Origin: Anaerolineaceae bacterium
Lineage (GTDB): Bacteria; Chloroflexota; Anaerolineae; Aggregatilineales; Phototrophicaceae
NCBI GenBank assembly: GCA_016124855.1
Contig: WGMX01000032.1
Location: 1 to 64,000 of the forward strand
Length of the DNA: 64,000 nt
Direction of reading: 5' to 3'
Shown here in pieces: positions 27,923 through 36,817 of this stretch. The notes under the pieces are model-generated. The model worked only from the letters and a program-made list of their open reading frames with translations, was not told the DNA's origin and ran no database searches. A program made the position numbers and the translations under genes. Numbering within the stretch: position 1 is the stretch's first letter; every line of letters starts with the position of its first letter.

Positions 27923-27952
27923 ACCCGCAGATTGCCTTTATTTGCGGGTTTC
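27923..27952 (+). terminator. Rho-independent-like terminator after the acetamidase gene
   Basis: ACCCGCA / TGCGGGT, a 7-bp stem with a 13-nt loop, followed by a short T-run (TTTCGTC). Lies 57 nt after the acetamidase stop and 20 nt before the next start codon. May separate the hydrolase pair from the GS-family operon. Confidence 0.5.
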
Positions 27953-27972
27953 GTCATCTAAGGGGGAAAGTC

Positions 27973-29364
27973 ATGGTTGATGCGTCTGCGCGAGGTATGT
28001 TGACGCTGGACGAACTGCGCCAGAAAATTGAAAGCGGCGAGATTGAAACCATTGTCGCTGTTTTCACCGATCTTTATGGTCGCTTCATGGGCAAGCGAGT
28101 CACGGGCGAGTTCTTCTTGCAGCAAACTGCCGAGCACGGGTTACATGCCTGTGATTATTTGCTGACCGTCGATTTGCCAATGGAACCCATCCCCGGTTAT
28201 AAGTTCGCCAGTTGGGAGCTGGGGTACGGTGATTTCCACTGCGAACCCGACCTGAAGACGCTGCGAATCGCATCATGGTTAGATAAGTCTGCGCTGGTGA
28301 TTTGCGACCTCTCGAATGACAAAACGCACGAACCGATTTCCGTTGCACCGCGCAGCATCCTCAACAAGCAAGTTGAAGAAGCAGCCAAAGCGGGATACTT
28401 GGCGCAAGGTGCTTCCGAACTGGAATACTTTATCTTCGACGAAACCTATAAAAGTGCCCGTTCAAAAAGCTATAATAACCTGAATTACTTCGGCGACTAT
28501 GTTGAGGATTATCACATTCTGCAAGGGACACGCGAAGAAGTCCTAAACGCGGCTGTTCGCAGACATTTGATGAACAGCGGTATTCCAGTCGAATTCACCA
28601 AAGGCGAATGGGGGCCGGGGCAGCATGAACTCAATATTCGCTATGCGGACGCATTAACGATTGCCGACCATCACAGTATTTATAAGCAGTGCTTTAAAGA
28701 AGTAGCCGATCAACTTAATCTCTCGGTGTCATTTATGGCGAAGCCGGATGATCGTTATGCCGGTTCAGGTAGCCACATTCACCTGAGCTTATGGGACACC
28801 GAAGGCAAAACGAATATATTTGATGGAGAACAACCACTTGGCCCCATCCAATGTTCGGATACGTTCCGCTGGTTTCTTGGCGGTTGGATCGCCCACACAC
28901 GCGAACTGATGCCTTTTTATGCCCCGACGATTAATTCCTACAAGCGCTATCAATCCGGATCATGGGCGCCCACTAGCCTTGCATGGAGTTTTGATAACCG
29001 TACTGCTGGCTTCCGCGCAGTCGGACATGGCAAATCACTGCGTATCGAATCACGGATTCCGGGTGCAGATGTAAATCCGTATCTGGCATATGCCGCAGCG
29101 CTGGCTTCCGGATTGGATGGCATCCGCAACAAGATTGAGCCACCGCCGATTTTTCAAGGCGATGTCTATGCCGCTAAAGACCTGCCGCAAGTCCCGCGCA
29201 CGCTGCAAGAAGCAATCTATGCAATGGAACGCAGTGCTTTCGCCCGTGAAGCCTTTGGGGAAGATGTCATTGAACATTATTTGCACTTCTACAAGACTGA
29301 GCAGGCGGCGTATGATAAAGCGGTTACCACATGGGAACGCGCTCGTTATTTTGAGCAGATTTAA
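27973..29364 (+). CDS. Glutamine synthetase-family ligase (putative gamma-glutamyl-amine ligase)
   Basis: 463-residue type-I GS-fold protein, not a housekeeping GlnA. The N-terminal beta-grasp half (IVAVFTDLYGRFMGKRV) is followed by the metal motif GASELEYFIF, the EWGPGQHELNIRYAD segment, the GSGSHIHLSLW His motif, NSYKRYQSGSWAPT and the arginine-rich RIESRIPGADVNPYLAYAAA. The key glutamate, histidine and arginine positions look intact, so ATP-dependent gamma-glutamylation is plausible. Relatives ligate glutamate to amines (PuuA with putrescine, IpuC with isopropylamine, GlnA3/GlnA4-type with polyamines or ethanolamine). An SDR and an aldehyde dehydrogenase directly downstream suggest that the ligated amine is then oxidised. 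AGGGGGA precedes the ATG. The substrate is inferred only. Confidence 0.85.
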   Translation: MVDASARGMLTLDELRQKIESGEIETIVAVFTDLYGRFMGKRVTGEFFLQQTAEHGLHACDYLLTVDLPMEPIPGYKFASWELGYGDFHCEPDLKTLRIASWLDKSALVICDLSNDKTHEPISVAPRSILNKQVEEAAKAGYLAQGASELEYFIFDETYKSARSKSYNNLNYFGDYVEDYHILQGTREEVLNAAVRRHLMNSGIPVEFTKGEWGPGQHELNIRYADALTIADHHSIYKQCFKEVADQLNLSVSFMAKPDDRYAGSGSHIHLSLWDTEGKTNIFDGEQPLGPIQCSDTFRWFLGGWIAHTRELMPFYAPTINSYKRYQSGSWAPTSLAWSFDNRTAGFRAVGHGKSLRIESRIPGADVNPYLAYAAALASGLDGIRNKIEPPPIFQGDVYAAKDLPQVPRTLQEAIYAMERSAFAREAFGEDVIEHYLHFYKTEQAAYDKAVTTWERARYFEQI

Positions 29365-29386
29365 TTAGCCTCGGCGATTCATTGAT

Positions 29387-29406
29387 GGACACAGTTAATC
29401 GTGTCC
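29387..29406 (+). repeat. Stem-loop immediately before the SDR ribosome site
   Basis: GACAC / GTGTC with a flanking G-C pair around an 8-nt loop; outer TGAT and ATCA arms at 29383 and 29411 can extend it across a small bulge. It ends in CCCTACA next to the AGGAG of the SDR gene, so it could modulate translation of that gene or mark an mRNA processing site. Confidence 0.4.
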
Positions 29407-29425
29407 CTACATCAGGAGTATGGAT

Positions 29426-30199
29426 ATGCGTTTGAAAGATAAGGTGGCACTGATTACCGGTGGCAGCAGTGGTATTGGTCGCGAGACTGCTCTGCTCTTT
29501 GCGGCGGAAGGCGCGGCGGTGGTCGTTGTTGACCTGAACGACGAAGCAGGCAAAAAAGTGGTCAGTGAGATCGAAGCGGCGGGTGGCAAAGCTGTTTATG
29601 CCCATGCCGATGTGTCAAAGGCAGCAGACTGTGAAAATATGGTCAAGGTTGCCGAGCAAACTTACGGCAAACTGAACATCCTGTTCAACAATGCCGGCAT
29701 TTCCCACGCTGACGATGATAACGCCATGACCACCGAAGAATCGGTCTGGGATTTGACGATGGCGATCAACGTCAAAGGCGTGTTCCTCGGCTGCAAATTT
29801 GGCATTCCTGCCATTCTCCGCGCGGGCGGTGGTTCGATCATCAATACCGCTTCATTTGTCGCCATTTTGGGCGCAGCGACTCCCCAGTTGGCTTATACCG
29901 CCAGCAAAGGCGCAGTCCTTTCGATGACGCGCGAGTTAGCGATGATTCATGCTCGTCAAAATATCCGTGTGAACGCGCTTTGCCCCGGCCCGCTGCGTAC
30001 CGAACTATTGATGAAATATCTAAACACTGAGGAAAAGAAGCAGCGCCGTTTGGTCCATATCCCGATGGGACGCTTCGGTGAAGCCAAAGAAATCGCTTAC
30101 GGTGCGTTGTACTTGGCCTCAGACGAATCATCATTCGTCACCGGCACCGAGTTTATGGTCGATGGTGGTATCACCGCCGCTTACGTCACACCCGAATAG
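29426..30199 (+). CDS. Short-chain dehydrogenase/reductase
   Basis: 257-residue classical SDR, an NAD(P)-dependent alcohol/ketone oxidoreductase. The cofactor loop TGGSSGIGRE is near residue 12, DLNDEAG at the end of the second strand favours NAD through its Asp, NNAG is present, and the catalytic Ser (IINTASF) and YTASK Tyr-Lys pair are intact. ATG 29420 is also in frame, but AGGAG at 29413-29417 is 8 nt from ATG 29426 and only 2 nt from the other. Together with the aldehyde dehydrogenase 17 bp downstream, it could oxidise an alcohol group to the acid. Confidence 0.9.
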   Translation: MRLKDKVALITGGSSGIGRETALLFAAEGAAVVVVDLNDEAGKKVVSEIEAAGGKAVYAHADVSKAADCENMVKVAEQTYGKLNILFNNAGISHADDDNAMTTEESVWDLTMAINVKGVFLGCKFGIPAILRAGGGSIINTASFVAILGAATPQLAYTASKGAVLSMTRELAMIHARQNIRVNALCPGPLRTELLMKYLNTEEKKQRRLVHIPMGRFGEAKEIAYGALYLASDESSFVTGTEFMVDGGITAAYVTPE

Positions 30200-30216
30200 T
30201 AAATAGGATTAGATCT

Positions 30217-31674
30217 ATGGTCGCAACAGAAGCAACATTTGAAGGATTAGCAATCGGTGGCAAACGTGTCGCAGCTAGTGATGGACGAACTGCCCCGACG
30301 ACTGATCCGGCAACAGGTGAAATTATCGCGCAGGTGGCACAGGCTAATGCTGCCGATGTCGATTTAGCAGTGAAAACGGCACACGCGACTTATAGCGCAG
30401 GCCGTTGGCACGATATGCACACCCGCGAACGGGGGCAAATTCTGCAACGAATCGCCAATTTAATCCGCGAACGGGTGGGATTTTTGGCGCAAATCGAATC
30501 GCGTGATGGTGGCAAACCGATTAGCGCAGCACGCGGCGAAATCGGCGCGGTCGCCAACACATTTGAATATTACGCCGGCGCGGTCAACAAGATTCACGGG
30601 CAAACCATCCCCGTAAATGCCAACGGCACACACATGACTTTCCGTGAACCGCTGGGCGTTTGCGCCTTGATTATTCCTTGGAACTTCCCATTGGTCATCA
30701 CCGGATGGAAGGTCGCTCCAGCATTGGCGATGGGCAACACAGTGGTGGTCAAGCCCGCCAGTGCGACCCCCTTGAGCGCGTTGGCTCTCGCTGATCTGGC
30801 AATCGAAGCGGGCTTACCCGAAGGTGTATTGAATGTTATCACCGGATCAGGCAGCGTGGCGGGTAATGCGCTGGCTCTACATCCGCTGGTTCGCAAAATT
30901 TCATTCACCGGATCAACCGAAGTCGGTACAGGTGTGATGAAGCAGGCCGCTGATGGCATCAAACGGGTGTCGCTGGAACTCGGAGGCAAATCCGCCAACA
31001 TCGTGTTCGCCGACGCACGAATTGACCAATGCGTCGAGTCTTCGCTGTGGGCAGTCTACGACAACGCCGGACAAGACTGTTGTTCACGCAGCCGCATCTT
31101 GGTCGAACGCCCAATTTACGATGAATTTGTCGAGAAGTTCGTCAACCGGACTAAGACGATGAAGGTTGGTTTGCCGACCAGTGAAAGCACCGAAATGGGG
31201 CCGCTGATTACGGCTTCGCACCGTGAGAGTGTCGTCAACTACATTCACATCGGTGACGAAGAAGGCGCAAAGCGTCTGTGTGGCGGTGAAATCCCTAACG
31301 GTGATCTGGCAAAGGGCAACTTCCTCACACCCGCAGTTTATAGCAATGTCACCAGCAATATGCGGATTATGCAGGAAGAGGTCTTTGGGCCGGTGGTCGG
31401 CATCATGCCATTTGATGGTGAGGCCGAAGCCATCCGTTTCGCGAATGACTCGCCCTATGGTCTTTCGGGTTCGCTGTGGACACGCGATATTGGTCGGGCG
31501 CTTCGTGTTGCTCGCGCGGTCGAAACCGGTATGCTCTCAATCAACAGCAGCAGCAGCGTTCATATCGAAGCACCTTTTGGCGGCATGAAGCAAAGCGGCA
31601 TTGGACGCGAACAAGGTATGGTCGCGCTCGAACATTACAGCGAATTGAAATCAGTCTTCATCGCCAACGACTAG
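30217..31674 (+). CDS. Aldehyde dehydrogenase (NAD(P)+)
   Basis: 485-residue aldehyde dehydrogenase-superfamily enzyme oxidising an aldehyde to a carboxylate. The general base Glu254 lies in LELGGKS and the nucleophile Cys288 in NAGQDCC; GSTEVG and the PWNFPLVITGWKVAPAL segment bind cofactor. The C-terminal EEVFGPVVGI motif is present. The sequence type is close to betaine-aldehyde, aminobutyraldehyde and gamma-glutamyl-aminobutyraldehyde dehydrogenases (PuuC group), which fits an amine-catabolic context. AGGA lies about 10 nt upstream. The Liv transporter genes begin 143 bp downstream after a hairpin. Confidence 0.9.
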   Translation: MVATEATFEGLAIGGKRVAASDGRTAPTTDPATGEIIAQVAQANAADVDLAVKTAHATYSAGRWHDMHTRERGQILQRIANLIRERVGFLAQIESRDGGKPISAARGEIGAVANTFEYYAGAVNKIHGQTIPVNANGTHMTFREPLGVCALIIPWNFPLVITGWKVAPALAMGNTVVVKPASATPLSALALADLAIEAGLPEGVLNVITGSGSVAGNALALHPLVRKISFTGSTEVGTGVMKQAADGIKRVSLELGGKSANIVFADARIDQCVESSLWAVYDNAGQDCCSRSRILVERPIYDEFVEKFVNRTKTMKVGLPTSESTEMGPLITASHRESVVNYIHIGDEEGAKRLCGGEIPNGDLAKGNFLTPAVYSNVTSNMRIMQEEVFGPVVGIMPFDGEAEAIRFANDSPYGLSGSLWTRDIGRALRVARAVETGMLSINSSSSVHIEAPFGGMKQSGIGREQGMVALEHYSELKSVFIAND

Positions 31675-31692
31675 CACATACAGAACAGGTTG

Positions 31693-31718
31693 AGGGTGGT
31701 AACACGATATTCCACCCT
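31693..31718 (+). terminator. Stem-loop after the aldehyde dehydrogenase gene
   Basis: AGGGTGG / CCACCCT, a perfect 7-bp stem with a 12-nt loop, 18 nt past the stop, followed by TAGTCACATTG with no clear T-run. It may partly separate the enzyme genes from the transporter genes. Confidence 0.4.
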
Positions 31719-31817
31719 TAGTCACATTGATTTGCACCATCGCCCAACTGACGTTAATATCGGCAGTATACAGTGGCAGTTATCCATCCCATCAACATCG
31801 ATTGAGGCAGACAAATT

Positions 31818-32627
31818 GTGAATGCTTCGCCTATAAGTGCGCCTATTTTGAGTGTTAGCCAACTGACGAAGGCTTTCCGCGGCCTAAAAGCGTTACAAGA
31901 TGTCAATTTGAATTTATTTCCGGGAACCATTCACGGTGTTATCGGGCCGAATGGTGCGGGCAAAACCACATTATTCAACTGCCTGACCGGACAAATATTG
32001 CCAACCGACGGCGTAATCACTTTCAAGGGACAGGATATTACCCATCTTCGTGCGCCAGCCATTGCCAAATTGGGAATCGCGCGCACGTTTCAGAATATTC
32101 GCTTGTTTGGCACAATGACCGTTTTGGATAACGTGCGCGTGGCTCAACAACTGCGAACACGTTTCAATCTGGTCGAAGTTATCGCCAATGTGGGTACATT
32201 CCGCAGCAAAGAAAAGGCACTCACCGAAGCGGCGCTGGCGCATTTGGACACGTTTGGATTAGCCGCAGAAGCCAATCGCCTAGCCATTAATCTCCCGTAC
32301 GGTACACAGCGCCGCTTGGAGATTGCCCGAGCATTAGCGACTGGCCCTTCGCTGCTGCTGCTGGACGAACCCGCAGCCGGTATGAACGCCAGCGAAACCG
32401 ACGCACTGCACCAGATGATTCTCGACGTACAGAAGCGCTTTGCATTGACCATTGTGCTGGTAGAGCATGACATGCGTCTGGTGATGGGGCTATGTGATCA
32501 GATTACCGTGTTGAGCTATGGCAAAGTTTTGGCTGAAGGACGACCAGACGACATCCGTCAAAATCAACAGGTCATCGAGTCGTATTTGGGTGTGAGCAAA
32601 AAACGCAAAACCCCGGCAAAAGTTTAA
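31818..32627 (+). CDS. livG: Branched-chain amino acid-type ABC transporter ATP-binding protein LivG
   Basis: 269-residue ATPase driving a Liv-type importer. Walker A is GPNGAGKTT. The signature region reads LPYGTQRRLEIARAL in place of the usual LSGGQ, as is normal for LivG. Walker B is LLLLDEPAAGMN and the H-loop VLVEHDMRL. It starts at GTG 31818; no strong ribosome site is visible. The transporter is complete (livG, livF, livH, livM, livK in a row). Such systems carry branched-chain or other amino acids, amides and urea. In this enzyme cluster, the ligand may be the amine, amide or glutamyl compound being degraded. Confidence 0.92.
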   Translation: MNASPISAPILSVSQLTKAFRGLKALQDVNLNLFPGTIHGVIGPNGAGKTTLFNCLTGQILPTDGVITFKGQDITHLRAPAIAKLGIARTFQNIRLFGTMTVLDNVRVAQQLRTRFNLVEVIANVGTFRSKEKALTEAALAHLDTFGLAAEANRLAINLPYGTQRRLEIARALATGPSLLLLDEPAAGMNASETDALHQMILDVQKRFALTIVLVEHDMRLVMGLCDQITVLSYGKVLAEGRPDDIRQNQQVIESYLGVSKKRKTPAKV

Positions 32628-32650
32628 TCGGCATCAAGAGAACGTTCACT

Positions 32651-33361
32651 ATGCTGCAAATCGACAACATTGATGTTTATTATGGCAAAATTCAGGCCCT
32701 CAAAGGTGTTTCGCTGACTGTCAACGACGGCGAGACAGTGGCGCTCATCGGCTCGAACGGCGCAGGAAAATCGACCACGTTACGCACGATTTCCGGCTTG
32801 CTCCGTCCAAAACAGGGCAGCATCCTCTATGATGGCAAACCGCTCGATAAGCTGGCATCCCACGACATCGTACGCATGGGAATTGTCCACTGTCCCGAAG
32901 GTCGGCGCATCTTCGGCAGCTTAAGTGTCAACGAAAATTTACGGTTAGGCGCGGCTGCCCAAACCGACGCCAATCTAACCGAAAAAACGCGCAAAGATGT
33001 TTACGAATTATTTCCCCGTTTGCAGGAACGCGCTAACCAGCAGGCAGGAACATTGTCCGGCGGCGAACAACAAATGTTAGCTATCGGACGAGCCATGATG
33101 TCCCAGCCGAAACTGCTGCTTTTAGACGAGCCGTCGCTAGGCCTCGCTCCTTTGCTTGTGGAATCGGTCTTCGATATAATCCAACAAATCAAAGAACGGG
33201 GCGTTACCATTCTACTCGTCGAGCAAAATGCTTGGCAGGCGCTCGAAATTGCTGATCGAGGATACGTCATGGAAACAGGCAAAATCACACTGACCGACCG
33301 TGCCTCCGCCCTACTCACCAATCCTCAAGTTGAGCAAGCCTATCTCGGAGGCGCGGTATGA
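32651..33361 (+). CDS. livF: Branched-chain amino acid-type ABC transporter ATP-binding protein LivF
   Basis: 236-residue second ATPase of the Liv system. Walker A GSNGAGKSTTLR, Q-loop region CPEGRRIFGSLSV, canonical signature LSGGEQQMLAIGRAMM, Walker B LLLLDEPSLGLAP and H-loop LLVEQNAWQAL. The short length, with the EGRRIF segment, separates LivF from LivG. Its stop overlaps the livH start by 4 nt (ATGA), so the permease is translationally coupled. Confidence 0.93.
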   Translation: MLQIDNIDVYYGKIQALKGVSLTVNDGETVALIGSNGAGKSTTLRTISGLLRPKQGSILYDGKPLDKLASHDIVRMGIVHCPEGRRIFGSLSVNENLRLGAAAQTDANLTEKTRKDVYELFPRLQERANQQAGTLSGGEQQMLAIGRAMMSQPKLLLLDEPSLGLAPLLVESVFDIIQQIKERGVTILLVEQNAWQALEIADRGYVMETGKITLTDRASALLTNPQVEQAYLGGAV

Positions 33362-34338
33362 GCCTCGGCACGTATTTCCTGCAACAAGTTATTAACGCAC
33401 TGAGCATTGGCAGCTTATACGCGCTGGTCGCAGTCGGCTTGGCAATGGTCTTTGGCATTTTGCGGCTCATCAACTTCGCTCACGGCGACTTGATGATGAT
33501 TGCGGCCTACATCGCCACCTTCGCCCTGATGGCGCAAATCCCCTTGCCCATTGCACTGATTATGATGATGGTTGGCACAGTGATGGTGGGTGTGTTGATG
33601 GAACGGGTAGCCTATCGCCCGATACGTAAAGCACCGGCAGTAGCAGCACTGCTAACCTCGTTCGCTGTCGGACAAATATTACAAAACAGTACCTTACTCG
33701 TTTCGCGTTTTGCCCAGCAGCCTGTCCAGATTGCCTTCCCGCAGATCGACTTTCTACGCGGTGTGGTTAACATTGGTGATTTGACCGTTCCTAAAGTGAA
33801 CGTCGCCAGTTTGATTATCGGGTTGGGACTACTGTTCTTGCTAAATCAGTTCATTACACGCACCACCCTTGGCCTGTCGATGCGAGCAGCGGCAGAAGAC
33901 TTACAAGCAGCGCAGTTAATGGGCATCAACACCAACCGCGTCATCGTGACTGCGTTTGTCATTGGTTCGTTTCTCGCCAGTATTGCGGGATTGTTATACG
34001 CGGTGCAAGCCGGAACAGTAAATCCCGATATGGGTTTCACACCTGTCTTGAAGGCGTTTATCGCGGCGGTCATCGGTGGCTTCGGCAGCATCTCTGGTGC
34101 CGTGGTTGGCGGTTATGCACTAGCCTTTTTAGAAGTCCTATTGACGACCTTTCCCGGCCTCGGTGACATCCTTCCGGCGGCAACTACCTCACCGAATATC
34201 ATCTCGTTCTTTAAGACCTATTTACCCGGCAGCCTCAGCAGTTACCGCGACGCTTTTGTGTTCGTGGCGCTCATTCTTTTGTTGTTGGTGCGTCCCGGCG
34301 GCATCCTCGGTACAACTGACCGTGAAGGGCGGCCTTAG
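33358..34338 (+). CDS. livH: Branched-chain amino acid-type ABC transporter permease LivH
   Basis: 326-residue integral membrane subunit with about eight hydrophobic stretches. It has the LivH start pattern (QQVINALSIGSLYALVAVGL), the INFAHGDLMMIAAY segment that is nearly diagnostic for the family, and the cytoplasmic ATPase-contact region MRAAAEDLQAAQLMGIN. Two bases separate its stop from livM. Acts in the cytoplasmic membrane with LivM. Confidence 0.92.
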   Translation: MSLGTYFLQQVINALSIGSLYALVAVGLAMVFGILRLINFAHGDLMMIAAYIATFALMAQIPLPIALIMMMVGTVMVGVLMERVAYRPIRKAPAVAALLTSFAVGQILQNSTLLVSRFAQQPVQIAFPQIDFLRGVVNIGDLTVPKVNVASLIIGLGLLFLLNQFITRTTLGLSMRAAAEDLQAAQLMGINTNRVIVTAFVIGSFLASIAGLLYAVQAGTVNPDMGFTPVLKAFIAAVIGGFGSISGAVVGGYALAFLEVLLTTFPGLGDILPAATTSPNIISFFKTYLPGSLSSYRDAFVFVALILLLLVRPGGILGTTDREGRP

Positions 34339-34340
34339 TC

Positions 34341-35423
34341 ATGGCACACACACTCAAATCAAACATCCAACGTAACGGCTTTCTGATTTTGCTGGGCGGC
34401 TTGCTCCTGATGATTATCGGGCTTGAAGCATCTGGCAGCAGCCTATGGCAAGGCATCTTCATTAACCTTGGTATGTATATCATTCTGGTTGTGGCGCTGA
34501 ACCTCGCCAATGGTTTTACCGGTGTATTCTCGTTAGGTCACATCGGGTTCATGGCTTTAGGGGCATACATTTCCGCTATCCTGACTCTGCCACTTGCTAA
34601 AAAGAGTCTAAATCTTCCCAACCTGCCTGCTTGGCTGCGAACAGTTCACCTAGATACGATGATCGGGCCGTTTCCACTCGGCTTCCTTCTGGCAACACTC
34701 GTGGCTGGAATCATCGTTATGGTTGTAGCCTTTCTGGTGGGTGCGGTTCTCATGCGCCTCTCCGGCAGCTTTGTATCGGTAGCGACCTTAGGTTTTCTGG
34801 TCATTGTGCGTGTCATATTGATCAACGCCAGCGACTTTACACGCGGTTCGCGCACCTTCTCTAACGTTACCGGTTATACCGATATGTGGTGGGTTTATAT
34901 CTGGGTAATTATCGCCTTATTTGTCGTGTGGAGGATTAAGTTTTCGAGTTTTGGGCGAGCCATGTTCGCCCAACGAGAAGACACCGCCGCTGCTGAATCC
35001 GTCGGTATTGTCATCATGCGACCGCGCCTCATGGCTTTCGTTATCAGCGCCTTTTTTACAGCTGTCGCGGGTGCGCTGTGGGCACATTTTCTGACATCAT
35101 TTTCACCCAAAGCCTTTTATTTCGACATCACATTCCGCGTGATCACGATGCTCGTCGTCGGCGGCATGGGTTCCGTCACCGGATCAGTTGTCGGACCAAT
35201 TTCAATTACGATTATCTCAGAAGCGCTGCGCCGGTTTGAGGACGCTACCACGCTTTACGGCATCAGCCAGATTATTCTAGCTGTAGTCTTCATTTTGATT
35301 ATCATCTTCCGCCCCGGTGGTTTAATGGGCGAACGTGAGATCGATTTTAGCTGGTTCGGGCGGCGTGGTCGTCCATCAAATCCAGCTTTTGAAGGGGGAG
35401 GCGAACAACCGTCAAACACATGA
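34341..35423 (+). CDS. livM: Branched-chain amino acid-type ABC transporter permease LivM
   Basis: 360-residue membrane subunit. LivM features are VVALNLANGFTGVFSLGHIGFMALGAY near residue 55, the coupling region GRAMFAQREDTAAAESVGI and the C-terminal IFRPGGLMGERE. A short hydrophilic C-terminal tail rich in Gly, Arg and Pro follows the last helix. AAGGGC at the end of livH is the likely ribosome site. The binding-protein gene starts 66 bp downstream. Confidence 0.92.
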   Translation: MAHTLKSNIQRNGFLILLGGLLLMIIGLEASGSSLWQGIFINLGMYIILVVALNLANGFTGVFSLGHIGFMALGAYISAILTLPLAKKSLNLPNLPAWLRTVHLDTMIGPFPLGFLLATLVAGIIVMVVAFLVGAVLMRLSGSFVSVATLGFLVIVRVILINASDFTRGSRTFSNVTGYTDMWWVYIWVIIALFVVWRIKFSSFGRAMFAQREDTAAAESVGIVIMRPRLMAFVISAFFTAVAGALWAHFLTSFSPKAFYFDITFRVITMLVVGGMGSVTGSVVGPISITIISEALRRFEDATTLYGISQIILAVVFILIIIFRPGGLMGEREIDFSWFGRRGRPSNPAFEGGGEQPSNT

Positions 35424-35489
35424 CCTGTCTCCGACCAATTTTGATTGCTACACCATCGTTCAGTTCAATCGATTCAATGGGAGTGAGAG

Positions 35490-36704
35490 ATGAAGCATAA
35501 ATCGTTCGTTGCTGTATTTGCAGTACTGGTCGCCTTATTACTTTCCGGTTTAATCTCTGTCGTGCACGCGCAGGATACCATCAAAATCGGTGGTGGCTTT
35601 GACCTGAGCGGAGCGGAATCATCGCTGGATTTGCCTGCTTCAAACGGTGCCATGTTAGCCGTTAAAGAAATTAACGCGGCGGGCGGCGTTTTAGGAAAAC
35701 AGATCGATTTCATCATTCGCGATAGCAAATATCAGATGGATACCACCGCTGTTATCGCCAAGCAGTTCGTTGAAGAAGATAAAGTCGCCGCAGTTGTGGG
35801 CTTTACCGACTCCGACTCTGTATTGGCTTCCGGCCCCATCATTCAAGAAGCGGGAATTCCCTTCATCACCGCTGGTGCGACTTCGCCCAAACTGCCCGAT
35901 CAAGTTGGCGACATGATGTTCCTCGCCTGCTTTGGTGACAACGTGCAAGCGGCGGCTGGTGCGGAATTTGCCTTTAAGAATTTCGGCAAGACTGCCTATT
36001 TGCTCTCGGATATGGGCGTGGAATACACCACATTGCTTGGTCAATACTTCAAAGCCCGTTTTGAAGAATTGGGAGGTACGATTGTCCTCGAAGACACCTA
36101 CGAAGACAGCGCAACCGACTTCTCGGCACAGATTACCAAGCTCAAGGCGCTTTCGACCCAACCTGACTTTTATTATATCGCCGCCATGCCTTACAATGTT
36201 GGGCCGGTCGTCAAGCAGTTGCGCGAAGCGGGTCTGACTGGCCCGGTCGTTGGTGGTGACGGTTACGACACACCCGATCTGGTTAAGGTTGCAGGGGACA
36301 CTGCCGAAAAGGTCTACTTCACGACCCACGCGCTGATGGACAAAGACAATGGCACTGATGGGATAAAGAAGTTCATTGCAGACTATAACACTGAATTCGG
36401 TCATGAACCTGAAAATGCCTTTGCCGCCTTAGGTTACGACGCAGTTTACCTGCTGGTCGATGCCATCAAGCGCGCTGGCTCCACCGATCCGCAGGCTGTT
36501 CAGGCCGCCCTGCTTGAAACCAAAGACCTACCCGGAATCACCGGTGCAATCAGCTTCACAAATGGTTCACACGTGCCGCAAAAGGGTGTGACGTTGATTG
36601 AAATCAAAGACGGCAAGTTCACCTTAGCTGGCGAAGTCGTGCCAGAAAAGGTTCCTGCGGCAGATCCGAACGCGCCAGAACCGGAAACCACACCGGGTTC
36701 GTAA
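35490..36704 (+). CDS. livK: Branched-chain amino acid-type ABC transporter substrate-binding protein LivK
   Basis: 404-residue periplasmic-binding fold type I receptor. Signal peptide of about 27 residues ending VVHA, with predicted cleavage before QDT; no lipobox cysteine. The mature part starts IKIGGGFDLSGAESSLD, typical of Leu/Ile/Val-type receptors, with INAAGGVLGKQIDFIIRDSKY and a later ITAGATSPKLPDQ segment. A Pro/Glu-rich C-terminal tail (DPNAPEPETTPGS) extends past the domain. An 11-bp perfect hairpin follows the stop. The ligand is not predictable from sequence; the neighbourhood points to an amino-acid- or amine-like compound. Confidence 0.9.
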   Translation: MKHKSFVAVFAVLVALLLSGLISVVHAQDTIKIGGGFDLSGAESSLDLPASNGAMLAVKEINAAGGVLGKQIDFIIRDSKYQMDTTAVIAKQFVEEDKVAAVVGFTDSDSVLASGPIIQEAGIPFITAGATSPKLPDQVGDMMFLACFGDNVQAAAGAEFAFKNFGKTAYLLSDMGVEYTTLLGQYFKARFEELGGTIVLEDTYEDSATDFSAQITKLKALSTQPDFYYIAAMPYNVGPVVKQLREAGLTGPVVGGDGYDTPDLVKVAGDTAEKVYFTTHALMDKDNGTDGIKKFIADYNTEFGHEPENAFAALGYDAVYLLVDAIKRAGSTDPQAVQAALLETKDLPGITGAISFTNGSHVPQKGVTLIEIKDGKFTLAGEVVPEKVPAADPNAPEPETTPGS

Positions 36705-36732
36705 ACGCTAGCACCTAAAAACATGTAACGCT

Positions 36733-36760
36733 GTAGGGAAAAGAAACAACTTTTCCCTAC
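36733..36760 (+). terminator. Perfect 11-bp stem-loop after livK
   Basis: GTAGGGAAAAG pairs with CTTTTCCCTAC around a 6-nt loop, 28 nt past the livK stop. The stem itself carries the T-rich arm; CCATTCT follows. It is a likely transcript end or stability element for the livK mRNA and separates the transporter from the second GS-family gene, which starts 58 nt later. Confidence 0.6.
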
Positions 36761-36817
36761 CCATTCTAACGACCTCATGAATTTAATCCGAGCTTTTCCG
36801 CCTTATGAGAAGAGGGT

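Noticed and set aside
27973..29364. Housekeeping glutamine synthetase glnA
   Set aside because: Motifs are of the amine-ligase-type branch, and context is catabolic; no adenylylation-site motif or GlnB/GlnK gene is nearby.
35691..36404. 237-codon minus-strand frame inside livK
   Set aside because: Mirror frame of a well-supported gene with no independent evidence.
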